DNA from: Gemmobacter megaterium
GTDB lineage: Bacteria > Pseudomonadota > Alphaproteobacteria > Rhodobacterales > Rhodobacteraceae
Length of the DNA stretch: 64,000 bases
NCBI RefSeq assembly: GCF_900156815.1
Contig: NZ_FTOT01000001.1
Span: 186,001 to 250,000, forward strand
Direction of reading: 5' to 3'
The notes under the pieces are model-generated. The model was not told the origin of the DNA. It ran no database searches and was given only the letters and a program-made list of their open reading frames with translations. A program made the translations under genes and the position numbers. Shown piece by piece: positions 52,178-62,700 of this stretch. Numbering within the stretch: position 1 is the stretch's first letter; each line of letters begins with the position of its first letter.

Positions 52178-53569
52178 CTATGCCCCTTGCAGGACGCGGC
52201 GCCCCCACAGGTCGTAGTCGCCCGCCTCGTCCACATCGACCGTGACGATATCGCCGGGGGCCAGACCGTCGAAATCCTCGTCGATGAACAGGTTGCCGTC
52301 GATTTCCGGCGCATCGCCCTTGGTGCGGCAGGTGGCGCCGTTCTCATCCACCTCGTCCACGATCACCTGGATCGTCTGGCCGACCTTGGCCGCCAGCTTG
52401 GCCTCGGAGATGGCCTGGGCCTTTTCCATGAAGCGGGCGAACCGCTCGGCCTTGACCGCCTCTGGCACATGGTCGGGCAGATCGTTCGACCGGGCGCCCG
52501 CGACGTTTTCGTATTGAAAGCAGCCGACCCGATCCAGTTGCGCCTCGTCCAGCCAGTCCAGCAGCGTCTGGAATTCGTCCTCGGTCTCGCCCGGATAGCC
52601 GACAATGAAGGTGGACCGCAGGGTGATGTCCGGGCAATCGCGGCGCCAGGCGGCGATTTCGTCCAGCGTTCGCGCCGCAGCCGCTGGCCGGGCCATGCGC
52701 TTGAGCACGTCGGGGTGGGCGTGCTGGAACGGGATGTCCAGATAGGGCAACACCAGACCTTCGGCCATCAGCGGGATCAGGTTGCGCACATGCGGATAGG
52801 GATAGACATAATGCAACCGCACCCAGGCGCCCAGCGACCCCAGATCGCGGGCAAGATCGGTGATATGGGCGCGGTGGCCGCGCGCCTCTTCATGTTTCAG
52901 ATCAACCCCATAGGCAGAGGTGTCCTGGCTGATCACCAGCAATTCGCGCACACCTGCCGCGACGAGGCGCTCTGCCTCTTTCACCACGGCATAGGCGGGG
53001 CGGGACACCAGTCGGCCGCGCATGTCCGGGATGATGCAGAACTTGCACTTATGGTTGCAACCCTCTGAAATCTTTAGGTAACTATAGTGTCGCGGCGTCA
53101 GGCTTACCCCGGTTGCGGGCAACAGGTCGACGAATGGGTCCGGTGCGGGCGGCACCGCCTTGTGCACCGCATCCAGCACCTGTTCGTATTGATGCGGGCC
53201 GGTCACGGCCAGAACCTTGGGATGCGTGCCGGTGATATAGTCCGGCTCTGCCCCCAGACAGCCCGTCACGATCACCCGGCCGTTTTCGCGGATCGCCTCG
53301 CCAATCGCCTCCAGGCTTTCGGCCTTGGCGGAATCCAGGAATCCGCAGGTGTTCACGATCACCGCTTCGGCGCCCTTGTAGTCGGGCGAGATGGCATAGC
53401 CCTCGGCCCGCAGACGGGTGAGGATGCGCTCACTGTCCACCAGCGCCTTGGGGCAGCCAAGGCTGACCATACCGATGGTGGGTTGGCCGGGCCGGGCCGG
53501 TTCAGAGAACCGGGGGGCAGGCGCGAGATCCGGGCGAAGGCTGGGAGGGTTCTGGCTCATGCGCGGCAT
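52178..53569 (-). CDS. rimO: Ribosomal protein S12 methylthiotransferase
   Basis: This 463-residue radical-SAM enzyme adds a methylthio group to Asp of ribosomal protein S12. The N-terminal UPF0004 cluster cysteines are Cys39, Cys75 and Cys104 ([19 protein letters not shown]). The radical-SAM motif is CNHKCKFC (Cys171, Cys175, Cys178). The C-terminal TRAM domain is present ([23 protein letters not shown] region). ATGs at 53569 and 53560 are both possible, the first nearer to AGGGA. Confidence 0.95.
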   Translation of the reverse strand: MPRMSQNPPSLRPDLAPAPRFSEPARPGQPTIGMVSLGCPKALVDSERILTRLRAEGYAISPDYKGAEAVIVNTCGFLDSAKAESLEAIGEAIRENGRVIVTGCLGAEPDYITGTHPKVLAVTGPHQYEQVLDAVHKAVPPAPDPFVDLLPATGVSLTPRHYSYLKISEGCNHKCKFCIIPDMRGRLVSRPAYAVVKEAERLVAAGVRELLVISQDTSAYGVDLKHEEARGHRAHITDLARDLGSLGAWVRLHYVYPYPHVRNLIPLMAEGLVLPYLDIPFQHAHPDVLKRMARPAAAARTLDEIAAWRRDCPDITLRSTFIVGYPGETEDEFQTLLDWLDEAQLDRVGCFQYENVAGARSNDLPDHVPEAVKAERFARFMEKAQAISEAKLAAKVGQTIQVIVDEVDENGATCRTKGDAPEIDGNLFIDEDFDGLAPGDIVTVDVDEAGDYDLWGRRVLQGA

Positions 53570-53599
53570 ATATCCCTGAAAGATGGCGCCGGAAAGGGG

Positions 53600-54232
53600 T
53601 CAGCCGATCAGTCCGGTGCCGCGAATGCCGTCGATGATGAACTGGATCGCCAATGCCGCCAGCAGCATCCCCAACAGCCGCGTCACCAGCAAGGTTCCGG
53701 TGCGTCCCAGCGCGCGGGCCATCGGGTCCGCAATCAGAAAGCTGGCCCAGGTGATGGCGATCACCACCAGCATCACCGCCTCGACCACCAGAAACCCGGT
53801 CAGCCCGCCGCCGGCCTGACCCACCAGCAGGATCATCGAGGCGATGGCCCCCGGCCCGGCCAAGAGCGGAATGGCCAGCGGCACGACCGACGGATCCTCG
53901 ACCTGATCGGCCTCGGCATCCTGCGCCTTGTCCTCGCGGCGCCGCGTGCGACGTTCGAACAGCATGTCCAGCGCGGTCAGGAACAACAGCATCCCGCCCG
54001 CAATGCGAAAGGCGGGCAGGGTGATGCCGATCAGCGTCAGAAGTTGTTCCCCCACAGCCCCGAACAGGGTCAAGACCCCCGCGGCGACCAGACAGGCCCG
54101 CAGGCCGATGCGGCGGCGCTGTGCCGGGGTCATTCCATGGGTCAGGGACACGAACAGCGGCACCAGCGCCAGCGGGTCGATGATGACAAGCAGCGTGGTA
54201 AAGGCCGCAAGAAGGAAGGTGATGTCGATCAT
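53600..54232 (-). CDS. MarC family membrane protein (UPF0056)
   Basis: This 210-residue protein has six helices with the MarC signs ITFLLAAFTTLLVIIDPLALVPLFVSLT at the start, IAGGMLLFLTALDMLFE and PLAIPLLAGPGAIASMILLVG in the centre. The name comes from the E. coli multiple-antibiotic locus, but the family has no proven drug function. A charged loop (RRTRRREDKAQDAEADQ) lies between the halves. It lies between rimO and an ABC-F gene, all on the minus strand. Confidence 0.93.
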   Translation of the reverse strand: MIDITFLLAAFTTLLVIIDPLALVPLFVSLTHGMTPAQRRRIGLRACLVAAGVLTLFGAVGEQLLTLIGITLPAFRIAGGMLLFLTALDMLFERRTRRREDKAQDAEADQVEDPSVVPLAIPLLAGPGAIASMILLVGQAGGGLTGFLVVEAVMLVVIAITWASFLIADPMARALGRTGTLLVTRLLGMLLAALAIQFIIDGIRGTGLIG

Positions 54233-54290
54233 GGCGGCGCCCCTGCTGAATGCTGCCAGCAGATCAGGCGCGGCCCCGGTCCGTCAAGCC

Positions 54291-56138
54291 TCAGCCTTCG
54301 GCGGCCTCCAGCCGCTCCTGCGCCTCCAGCCACAAGGCCTCGGCCCGGCCGGTCGCCTCTTCGATTTCGGCGAATTTGCGGTTCCAGCCTTCCAGCTCGT
54401 GGATGCGGGCGTCGTCGTAAAGCCCCGGATCGGCAAGCTTTTCCGAAACCTTGGCGCGCATCTGTTCCAGCTTGGCCATCCGGTCCTCGCATTTGCGGAC
54501 CTCGGCGCGCAAGGCCAGGATGCTATCGCGCGAGGGCCGCGGACGGGAGTCGCGCTTTTCGCCCTTGGGGCCGGGAACCTCGCGGTCCAGCAATTCGGCG
54601 CGGTAGGCCTCCAGATCCTTGCCATAGGGGGCGACCTGTCCGCCCTTGACCAGCCACAGCCGGTCGGCCACCAGCCCCAGCAGGTGCATGTCGTGGCTGA
54701 CCAGCACTACGGCGCCGGAATAGGCTGTCAGCGCCTCGACCAGCGCCTCGCGGGATTCGATGTCGAGGTGGTTGGTCGGCTCGTCCAGGATCAGCAGATG
54801 CGGCGCGTCGAGCGTGGCAAGAACCAGCGACAACCGCGCCTTTTGCCCGCCCGACAATTTGGCGACGACGGTATCGGCCTGATCGGCCAGCAGGCCGAAC
54901 CCGGCAAGCCGGGCGCGCAGCTTTGACTGATGTTCGTCCGGGCGCTGGCGCTGAATATGGTTCAGCGGCGTCTCGTCCAGATGCAGTTCGTCCACCTGAT
55001 GCTGGGCGAAATAGCCGATGCGCAGCTTGGACGACCGGGTGATCTGGCCTGCCATGGTCGGCAGCTTGCCCGCCAGCAACTTGGACAGGGTGGATTTCCC
55101 TTCGCCGTTGCGGCCCAGCAGGGCGATGCGGTCGTCCTGATCTATGCGCAGCGACAGCCCTTTCAGCACCGCGCGGCCATCATAGCCGACGGCCACCCCT
55201 TCCATGCTGATGATGGGGGGCGACAGTTCCTCGGGCTCGGGAAAGGTGAACACCTGCTTGCGCGCCTCTTCGGGCGGGGTGATCGGTGTCATCTTTTCCA
55301 GCATCTTCAGGCGGCTTTGCGCCTGCACGGCCTTGCTGGCCTTGGCGCGAAAGCGGTCGACGAAGCTTTGCAGATGCGCGCGCCGGGCATCCTGCTTGCG
55401 CGCCTCGGCGGTCTGGACGGCAATGCGTTCGGCGCGCTGGCGGGCGAACTGGTCATATCCGCCTTGCCAATAGGTCAGCTTGCGGGCGTCCAGATGCAGG
55501 ATGCCCTGCACCGCGCGGTTCAGCAGGCCGCGGTCATGGCTGATGATGATCACTGTATGCGGATAGCGCGCCAGATAGCTTTCCAGCCACAGCGCGCCTT
55601 CCAGATCCAGATAGTTGGTCGGTTCGTCCAGCAACAGCAGATCGGGCTGCGCAAACAGCACCCCGGCCAGCGCCACGCGCATCCGCCAGCCGCCCGAGAA
55701 ATCCGAACAGGGGCGCAACTGGGCCTCGGCATCAAAGCCCAGACCGCGCAGGATCGCGCTGGCCCGGCCTTCGGCCGACCAGGCGTCGATATCGGCCAGT
55801 CGGGTCTGGATATCGGCGATGCGGGCGGGGTCGGTCGCGGTCTCTGCCTCGGCCATCAGGCTGGCGCGTTCGGTATCGGCCTGCAACACCGTTTCCAGCA
55901 GCGAGGTCGAGGACGACGGCACCTCTTGCGCCACGCCGCCGATCCGCGCGCGTAGCGGCATGGCGATTTCGCCACCCTCCAGCGCAAGCTCTCCCCGGAT
56001 CAGCCGGAACAGCGTGGTCTTGCCCGCGCCGTTGCGCCCGACAAGGCCCACCTTGTGGCCTGCGGGAATGGTGGCACTGGCGCCCTCGAACAGGGGGCGG
56101 CCTTCGACGGAATAGGTGATGTCATCTATGCGTAGCAT
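54291..56138 (-). CDS. ABC-F family ATPase (YheS-like)
   Basis: This 615-residue soluble protein has two ABC cassettes in one chain. The first has Walker [15 protein letters not shown], signature [15 protein letters not shown] and Walker [15 protein letters not shown]; the second has [28 protein letters not shown] and [15 protein letters not shown] basic linker of about 80 residues ([20 protein letters not shown]) joins them. Such proteins bind the ribosomal E site and rescue or time translation. The C-terminal helix pair is typical of YheS. No membrane domain exists, so it is not a transporter. A second ABC-F protein, Uup, lies nearby. Confidence 0.93.
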   Translation of the reverse strand: MLRIDDITYSVEGRPLFEGASATIPAGHKVGLVGRNGAGKTTLFRLIRGELALEGGEIAMPLRARIGGVAQEVPSSSTSLLETVLQADTERASLMAEAETATDPARIADIQTRLADIDAWSAEGRASAILRGLGFDAEAQLRPCSDFSGGWRMRVALAGVLFAQPDLLLLDEPTNYLDLEGALWLESYLARYPHTVIIISHDRGLLNRAVQGILHLDARKLTYWQGGYDQFARQRAERIAVQTAEARKQDARRAHLQSFVDRFRAKASKAVQAQSRLKMLEKMTPITPPEEARKQVFTFPEPEELSPPIISMEGVAVGYDGRAVLKGLSLRIDQDDRIALLGRNGEGKSTLSKLLAGKLPTMAGQITRSSKLRIGYFAQHQVDELHLDETPLNHIQRQRPDEHQSKLRARLAGFGLLADQADTVVAKLSGGQKARLSLVLATLDAPHLLILDEPTNHLDIESREALVEALTAYSGAVVLVSHDMHLLGLVADRLWLVKGGQVAPYGKDLEAYRAELLDREVPGPKGEKRDSRPRPSRDSILALRAEVRKCEDRMAKLEQMRAKVSEKLADPGLYDDARIHELEGWNRKFAEIEEATGRAEALWLEAQERLEAAEG

Positions 56139-56319
56139 GGCAGGGGGTTGCCCTGTGTCGGCGCGGTTGTCAATCGTGGCTGCGGCTGCGCGACCTTGCC
56201 TGCGGGGCGCAGTCCGCCGCGCGATGCGGGGTTTTCAAGGTTGCGGCCCCGTGCTAGGGCAGGCGCCGCAACGGGCCGGGCATGGGGCGCGGCCCGAACC
56301 CGAATTTCCAGAGGGCATC

Positions 56320-56742
56320 ATGGCCATCGAACGCACCCTGTCGATCATCAAACCCGACGCCACCCGCCGCAACCTGACCGGCAAGATCAATGCCAAGTTC
56401 GAGGAAGCCGGCCTGCGCATCGTCGCACAAAAGCGCATCCATCTGTCGCTGGCTCAGGCGCAGAAATTCTACGAAGTGCACGCCGAGCGTCCGTTCTTTG
56501 GCGAACTGACCGAATTCATGGCATCCGAGCCGGTGGTCGTGCAGGTGCTGGAAGGCGAAGGCGCCATCCTGAAGAACCGTGACGTGATGGGCGCCACCAA
56601 CCCGGCCAATGCGGCCGATGGCACCATCCGCAAGGAATTCGCCCTGTCGGTCGGCGAGAACTCTGTCCATGGTTCGGACGCGCCCGAGACCGCTGCGGTC
56701 GAAATCGCCTATTTCTTCTCGGGCCTCGAACTGGTCGGCTGA
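56320..56742 (+). CDS. ndk: Nucleoside diphosphate kinase
   Basis: This 140-residue enzyme, the standard family length, transfers phosphate from ATP to nucleoside diphosphates. It shows [15 protein letters not shown] at the start, the nucleotide-site [21 protein letters not shown] and the phospho-histidine in ENSVHGSD (His117). GAGGGCATC precedes the ATG at 56320. A strong terminator follows. Confidence 0.97.
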   Translation: MAIERTLSIIKPDATRRNLTGKINAKFEEAGLRIVAQKRIHLSLAQAQKFYEVHAERPFFGELTEFMASEPVVVQVLEGEGAILKNRDVMGATNPANAADGTIRKEFALSVGENSVHGSDAPETAAVEIAYFFSGLELVG

Positions 56743-56764
56743 TCGGCCCGTCCGGCACAGTGGG

Positions 56765-56789
56765 GGCCGCCCGGCTGGGCGGCCTTTTT
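56765..56789 (+). terminator. Intrinsic terminator after ndk
   Basis: GGCCGCCC-GGCT-GGGCGGCC with TTTTT directly after the stem, 23 bases past the stop. Confidence 0.9.
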
Positions 56790-56882
56790 CATGTCCGACG
56801 ACCTGATCGCGGCTGCCCCAAATCCGCTGTGCCGCATCCGGGCCTGTGCAGACGGTCGGCGGCAAACACTTGGCTGCAAGGT

Positions 56883-56918
56883 CAAAAACACAACGGCCCC
56901 CGCGTGTGGCAGGGGCCG
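56883..56918 (-). terminator. Intrinsic terminator after cold-shock gene
   Basis: On the minus strand CGGCCCC, an 11-base loop, GGGGCCG, then TTGTGTTTTTG. It lies 49 bases past the cold-shock stop and faces the ndk terminator. Confidence 0.75.
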
Positions 56919-56966
56919 CGCAGATGCCACAGGCATACGCCAGTCATAGGCCGTCAGGCAGTGGCC

Positions 56967-57173
56967 TCAGGCCAGTGCGAGGTTGGTCGCCGATTCGCGG
57001 CCATCACGGCTTTTCTCGATGTCGAAGGTGACCGGCTGGCCATCTTTCAGCGCGCGGATGCCCGCACGTTCCAGCGCGGTGATGTGGACGAACACGTCCT
57101 TTGCGCCGCCTTCGGGGGCAATGAAGCCAAAGCCCTTGGTGGTGTTGAACCATTTCACGGTGCCCTTGGCCAT
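56967..57173 (-). CDS. cspA: Cold-shock protein (CspA family)
   Basis: This is a 68-residue single-domain OB-fold nucleic-acid binder. RNP1 is KGFGFIAP and RNP2 is DVFVHITALE; the start MAKGTVKWFNTTKG is standard. It melts mRNA structure at low temperature or during growth change. ACAGGAG is placed eight bases before the ATG. A promoter and a leader of about 115 bases lie upstream, as common for csp genes. The long read-through frame upstream is not part of the gene. Confidence 0.96.
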   Translation of the reverse strand: MAKGTVKWFNTTKGFGFIAPEGGAKDVFVHITALERAGIRALKDGQPVTFDIEKSRDGRESATNLALA

Positions 57174-57294
57174 CGTGAAAACTCCTGTCGTTTTGCCGTC
57201 CGCGGAATTGCGACGGCCCGGCGCAGTCAAGTCAGGTCGATAACTGGCGGCCTTGGGCAGACAGGAGGTCGAATAGAAAGACGTCGCGGCAGAA

Positions 57295-57322
57295 ATAATC
57301 ACAGGAATCTGCGACAGTGCAA
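57295..57322 (-). promoter_or_regulatory. Possible cold-shock gene promoter
   Basis: On the minus strand TTGCAC (57322-57317), 16 bases, GATTAT (57300-57295). It gives a leader of about 115 bases, in which temperature control of csp mRNA usually resides. Confidence 0.5.
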
Positions 57323-57368
57323 GGAAAATCAGTGGCGCTTGACCTTGGCGCCGCAGGGCCCTAACGGC

Positions 57369-59201
57369 ATGGCCATGGCACGCGCACCCCTTCTGCAACT
57401 CTCTGGCATCTCGCTGACCTTTGGCGGCAATCCTGTGTTCGACGGGCTGGATCTGGTGGTCCAGCAAGGGGACAGGGTGGCCCTTGTGGGCCGCAACGGG
57501 TCTGGCAAGTCCACCCTGATGAAAATCATGGCCGGCAGTGTCGAGGCCGACGCGGGCAACCGCGTGGTGCCGCCCGGCGTGACGGTCGGGTATATGGAGC
57601 AGGATCCCGATCTGTCCGGCTACGACACGCTGGGCGACTATGCGGTCGCGGGCCTGCCCGAGGGCGAAGGCTGGAAGGTCGAGGCGGTCGCCGAAGGCTT
57701 GCGGTTCGATCTCTCCACCCCGGTCGCCACCGCATCGGGCGGCGAGCGGCGGCGTGCGGCGCTGGCGCGGCTGATGGCCGAGGCGCCCGAACTGATGCTG
57801 CTGGACGAGCCGACCAACCATCTGGACATTTCGGCCATCGAATGGCTGGAGACCGAGTTGCAGGCAACCCGCGCCGCCTATGTGCTGATCAGCCATGACC
57901 GGGCCTTTCTGCGCCGCCTGACCAAGGCCACGCTCTGGCTGGACCGGGGCGAGGCGCGGCGGCGCGACTCCGGCTTTGACGGCTTTGAGGAATGGCGCGA
58001 ACAGACTTGGGCCGAAGAGGACGCCGCCCGCCACAAGCTGGATCGCAAGATCAAGGCCGAGGCGAAATGGGCCGTCGAAGGCATTTCCGCCCGCCGCAAG
58101 CGCAATCAGGGCCGCGTGCGCGCGCTGGAGGCGTTGCGGGCCGACCGTGCGGCGCAGATTCGCCGCCAGGGCACTGCGGCGCTGGAGCTGGACGCAGGCC
58201 CGCAATCGGGCAAGCGGGTGATCGAGGCGGTGGGGATCGGCAAGGATTTCGGCCATGGCCCGGTGATCCGCGACTTCTCGCTGCGCGTGATGCGGGGCGA
58301 CCGTGTGGCCTTTGTCGGCCCGAATGGCGCGGGCAAGACAACGCTGCTGAACCTGCTGACCGGAAAGATGCCGCCCGATACCGGCACGATCGCCCTTGGC
58401 ACCGGGCTGGAGATGGCGGTGTTCGATCAGGCCCGCGCGCAGCTGGACCCCGAGGCAAGCCTGTGGGACAGCCTGACCAACGATCCGCAGATGAGCGTTT
58501 CGGGCAGCTCCGATCAGGTCCTGGTGCGCGGGACGCCCAAGCATGTCGTCGGGTATCTCAAGGATTTCCTGTTCGATGAACGGCAGGCGCGCGCGCCGGT
58601 GCGGTCGTTGTCGGGCGGGGAAAAGGCGCGGCTGCTGCTGGCCCGGCTGATGGCACGCGAATCGAACCTGCTGATCCTTGACGAGCCGACCAACGATCTG
58701 GATGTGGAAACGCTGGATCTGTTGCAGGATATTCTGGGCGAATATCCGGGCACCGTGCTGCTGGTCAGCCACGACCGGGATTTCATCGACCGGGTGGCGA
58801 CCCAGACGGTGCTGCTGGAAGGGCAGGGCCGTGCCACCGTCTATGCGGGCGGATGGAGCGACATGCAGGCGCAACGTGCCCTGGCGGCGCCTGCGCCGGT
58901 TGCCGCTGCGGCGCCTGTCGCCGCGCCTGCCAAGGCCACCGCCGCGCCAAAACCCGCGCCTGCGACGGTCCGGGCCGGGCTGAGCTTTACCGAACGCAAG
59001 CGCCTGGACGATCTGCCTGCGGTCATGGCCCGGCTGGAGGCGGAAATCGCCAAGCTGACCGAACTGCTGGCCACGCCCGACCTGTTCATCGCCGAGCCGG
59101 TCAAGGCCCGCAAGGCATCCGACATGCTGGCAGACCGCCAGGCCGCGCTTGCCGCCGCCGAGGAAGAGTGGCTGGAACTGGAGGACAGGGCGGGCGGCTG
59201 A
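57369..59201 (+). CDS. uup: ABC-F family ATPase Uup
   Basis: This 610-residue soluble ABC-F protein has two cassettes: ALVGRNGSGKSTLMKIMAG, signature ASGGERRRAALARLM and [13 protein letters not shown]; then [31 protein letters not shown] and [15 protein letters not shown] long alanine/proline linker (residues about 505-535) leads to a C-terminal coiled-coil DNA/ribosome-binding domain (SFTERKRLDDLPAVMARLEAEIAKL), the Uup hallmark. It is linked to rRNA processing and prevention of replication errors. The ATG is at 57369, with a second in-frame ATG at 57375. Confidence 0.95.
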   Translation: MAMARAPLLQLSGISLTFGGNPVFDGLDLVVQQGDRVALVGRNGSGKSTLMKIMAGSVEADAGNRVVPPGVTVGYMEQDPDLSGYDTLGDYAVAGLPEGEGWKVEAVAEGLRFDLSTPVATASGGERRRAALARLMAEAPELMLLDEPTNHLDISAIEWLETELQATRAAYVLISHDRAFLRRLTKATLWLDRGEARRRDSGFDGFEEWREQTWAEEDAARHKLDRKIKAEAKWAVEGISARRKRNQGRVRALEALRADRAAQIRRQGTAALELDAGPQSGKRVIEAVGIGKDFGHGPVIRDFSLRVMRGDRVAFVGPNGAGKTTLLNLLTGKMPPDTGTIALGTGLEMAVFDQARAQLDPEASLWDSLTNDPQMSVSGSSDQVLVRGTPKHVVGYLKDFLFDERQARAPVRSLSGGEKARLLLARLMARESNLLILDEPTNDLDVETLDLLQDILGEYPGTVLLVSHDRDFIDRVATQTVLLEGQGRATVYAGGWSDMQAQRALAAPAPVAAAAPVAAPAKATAAPKPAPATVRAGLSFTERKRLDDLPAVMARLEAEIAKLTELLATPDLFIAEPVKARKASDMLADRQAALAAAEEEWLELEDRAGG

Positions 59202-59204
59202 CGT

Positions 59205-59669
59205 CTAGAAGGCGCCTTCCTTCACCGCCTCCATCGCCACATGGGTCGAGGTCGAGGCCACATGCGGCAGCGCCGAAATCCGTTCGCCCAGCACGCGGCG
59301 ATAGTCCTGGATGTCGCTGGTGCGCACCTTCAGCAGGTAGTCGAACCGGCTGGCGATCATGTGGCATTCCTCGACCTCGGGCACGGCCAGTATGGCCTTG
59401 TTGAACGCCTGCAAGGCGGCTTCGCGCGTGTCTGACAGCTTGACCTCGACAAATGCGACATGGGCCTGGCCCAGACGGATCGGGTCCAGCATGGCCCGGT
59501 AGCCGGTGATGATGCCGCCGTCCTCCAGACGTTTCAGACGCGCCTGCGTGGGGCTTTTCGACAGGCCGATGCGCCGGGCCAGTTCGGTAACGGCGATGCG
59601 CCCATCGGTTGCAAGAATGCGCAGAATCGCATGGTCGAGTCGGTCCAGTTCTGCCAGGGCGGATTGCAT
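59205..59669 (-). CDS. putR: Lrp/AsnC-family regulator, probable PutR
   Basis: This 154-residue protein has the Lrp helix-turn-helix (LDRLDHAILRILATDGRIAVTELARRIGLSKSPTQARLKRLEDGGIITGY) in its first 65 residues and the effector-binding RAM domain after it (AFVEVKLSDTREAALQAF, then ASRFDYLLKVRTSDIQDY). It is divergent from putA with 104 bases between start codons. In Rhodobacter capsulatus the homologue PutR activates putA in response to proline, so I infer the same here. Confidence 0.92.
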   Translation of the reverse strand: MQSALAELDRLDHAILRILATDGRIAVTELARRIGLSKSPTQARLKRLEDGGIITGYRAMLDPIRLGQAHVAFVEVKLSDTREAALQAFNKAILAVPEVEECHMIASRFDYLLKVRTSDIQDYRRVLGERISALPHVASTSTHVAMEAVKEGAF

Positions 59670-59687
59670 CGTGATTTTCCATATTTT

Positions 59688-59702
59688 CGGGCCATTCGCC
59701 CG
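59688..59702. promoter_or_regulatory. Inverted repeat in putR-putA region
   Basis: CGGGC-CATTC-GCCCG in the 104-base divergent gap, 19 bases from the putR start. It is a candidate PutR site, although Lrp-type sites are usually degenerate. Confidence 0.4.
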
Positions 59703-59773
59703 TTGCAGGGCCAACTACGGGACAAATGGCCGCCCGATCTGCGCTATCCTGCCACAAACCGGAGCGCCCCGCC

Positions 59774-62700
59774 ATGACCCAGACCTTCGCCGATCTGCCC
59801 CCCGCCATCACCCACGAGTCGTTGCGGGACGAAACCGCATTGCTGCACGATCTGATCGCTCAGGCCGCGCTGTCGCCCGCAGACCGCTCGCGCATCGTCG
59901 CCGCCGGTGCCGATCTGGTGCGGCGCATCCGCTCCAGCGCCAAGCCGGGGCTGATGGAGGTGTTCCTGGCCGAATATGGCCTGTCCACCGACGAAGGCAT
60001 CGCCCTGATGTGTCTGGCCGAGGCCCTGTTGCGGGTGCCGGACGCCGAGACGATGGACGCGCTGATCGAAGACAAGATCGCGCCGTCGGACTGGGGCAGG
60101 CATCTGGGCAAATCGGCCTCCAGTCTGGTCAATGCCTCGACCTGGGCGCTGATGCTGACCGGCAAGGTGCTGGACGACCGCGAGCCGGGCATTGCCGGGC
60201 ATCTGCGCGGGGCCATCAAGCGGCTGGGCGAACCTGTGATCCGCCGTGCCGTGGGCCAGGCGATGAAAGAGATGGGCCGCCAGTTCGTGCTGGGGGAAAC
60301 CATCGAGGCCGCGATGAAGCGCGCGGCAGAGCTGGAGGCCAAGGGCTTTACCTACAGCTACGACATGCTGGGCGAAGCCGCGCGGACCGAGGCGGATGCC
60401 CGCCGCTATCACCTGTCCTATTCCAAGGCGATCACCGCGATTGCCACTGCGGCAAAGTCGCGCGACATCCGCACCAATCCCGGCATTTCGGTCAAGCTTT
60501 CGGCCCTGCACCCCCGCTATGAGGTGGCCAAGCGCGACCGGGTGATGGAGGAACTCGTGCCCCGCGTCCGCGCGCTGGCAGGTCTGGCCAAGGCCGCGAA
60601 CCTCGGGTTCAACATCGACGCCGAAGAAGCGGACCGGCTGGCCCTGTCGCTGGAGGTGATCGAGGCGGTCCTGTCCGACCCGGCCCTGCGCGGCTGGGAC
60701 GGGTTCGGCGTTGTGGTGCAGGCCTATGGCCGGCGCTGTGGCGCGGTGCTGGATTGGCTGCATTCCCTGGCCACCCGGCTGGACCGGCGGATCATGGTGC
60801 GGCTGGTCAAGGGCGCCTATTGGGACGCCGAGGTCAAGCGCGCCCAGGTGCTGGGGCTGGAGAGCTTTCCCGTCTTCACCCGCAAGCAGGCGACCGATGC
60901 CAGCTATCTGGCCAATGCCCGCAAGCTCTTGCGGATGACCGACCGGATCTATCCGCAATTCGCGGGTCACAATGCCCATACCGTGGCGGCCGTGCTGGAC
61001 ATGGCGCAGACCGAAGGGGTGGACAGGGCGCAGTACGAATTCCAGCGACTGCACGGCATGGGCGAACGGTTGCATGACATCGTCCATGCCGATCAGGGCA
61101 CCGGCTGCCGGATTTACGCCCCCGTCGGCGCCCATCGCGATCTGCTGGCCTATCTGGTGCGGCGGCTGCTGGAAAACGGTGCCAATTCCAGCTTTGTCAA
61201 TCAGATCGTCGATGACGAGATCGCGCCCGAACAGGTCGCCGCCTGCCCGTTGAGCGCGTTGGAGGCGATGGGCACCGGCCCCAATCCGGTGCTGCCGGCG
61301 GGTCCGGCGATCTTTGGCGCCCGCCGCAATTCGCGCGGGTTCGATCTGACCGATGCGGCCGATCTGGCGCTGATCGAGACGGCGCGGGCGCCGTTCATGG
61401 ATCATTGCTTCGAAGCGGCGCCGCTGCTGGCAGGCACGGCGCAGCCTGCGGAAACCGTGGTGGTGCCCGATCCGGCCCATGCGCCGGGGGTGGCTGCGCA
61501 GGGCGCTGGCGGGGATGCCTGGAACCGGGCGATGGGGGCGGGCCGTGCAAGCTGGGCCAGCCGGGGCGATGTGGCCATCGCCTTTGACGCGGCGCGGATC
61601 TGGCAGGCGGGGCCGGGCGAGCGGGCGGCGGTGCTGCGCCGCGCGGCGGATATGTACGAGGCGGAGTTCGGACCCATCTTTGCGCTGCTGGCGCGCGAGG
61701 CGGGCAAGACGCTGGCCGATGCGGTTGCCGAACTGCGCGAGGCGGTGGATTTCCTGCGCTATTATGCCGACGGGGCCGAAGGGCTGGCGCGACCGGCGCG
61801 CGGGGTATTCGTCTGTATCTCGCCCTGGAACTTTCCGCTGGCGATCTTCACCGGGCAGGTGGCCGCCGCCCTGGCGGCGGGCAATGCGGTGCTGGCCAAA
61901 CCGGCCGAACAGACGCCCCTGATCGCGGCGCTTGCGGTTGATCTGCTGCACCGTGCCGGGGTGCCGCGCACCGCCTTGCAACTGCTGCCGGGCGATGGAG
62001 GCATCGGGGCCGCGCTGACCGCAGATGCGCGGGTGGCGGGCGTGGCCTTTACCGGATCGACCGCCACGGCGCAGATCATCCGCCGCGCGCTGGCCAATGC
62101 GGCCCCCGAGGCGGTGCTGATCGCTGAAACGGGCGGGTTGAATGCGATGGTGGTGGACAGCACCGCCCTGCCTGAACAGGCGGTGCGCGATATCGTCGGA
62201 TCGGCCTTCCAGTCGGCCGGGCAGCGGTGTTCGGCGCTGCGGTGTCTGTATGTGCAGGAGGATATTGCCGACACGGTGCAGGACATGCTGCTGGGGGCCA
62301 TGGAGGATCTGGCGATTGGCGATCCCTGGCATTTCGCCACCGATGTCGGGCCGGTGATTGACGCCGAGGCCGCAGGGGATATTCGCGCCCATATCGCCGC
62401 CGCGCGGGCCGAGGGGCGTGTGGTCAAGGCGATGACCGTGCCGGAGGCAGGCCATTTCATCGGGCCCACGGTGATCCGGGTGGCCGGTATCGCGGATCTG
62501 GACCGCGAGATCTTTGGGCCCGTGCTGCATCTGGCAACCTTCCGGGCGCAGGATCTGGATGCGGTGATAGATGCCGTGAATGCCTCTGGCTTTGGATTGA
62601 CCTTCGGGCTGCACAGCCGGATCGACGACCGGGTCCAGCGCATTGTCGAGCGGATCCGGGTGGGCAATACCTATGTCAACCGCAACCAGATCGGGGCGGT

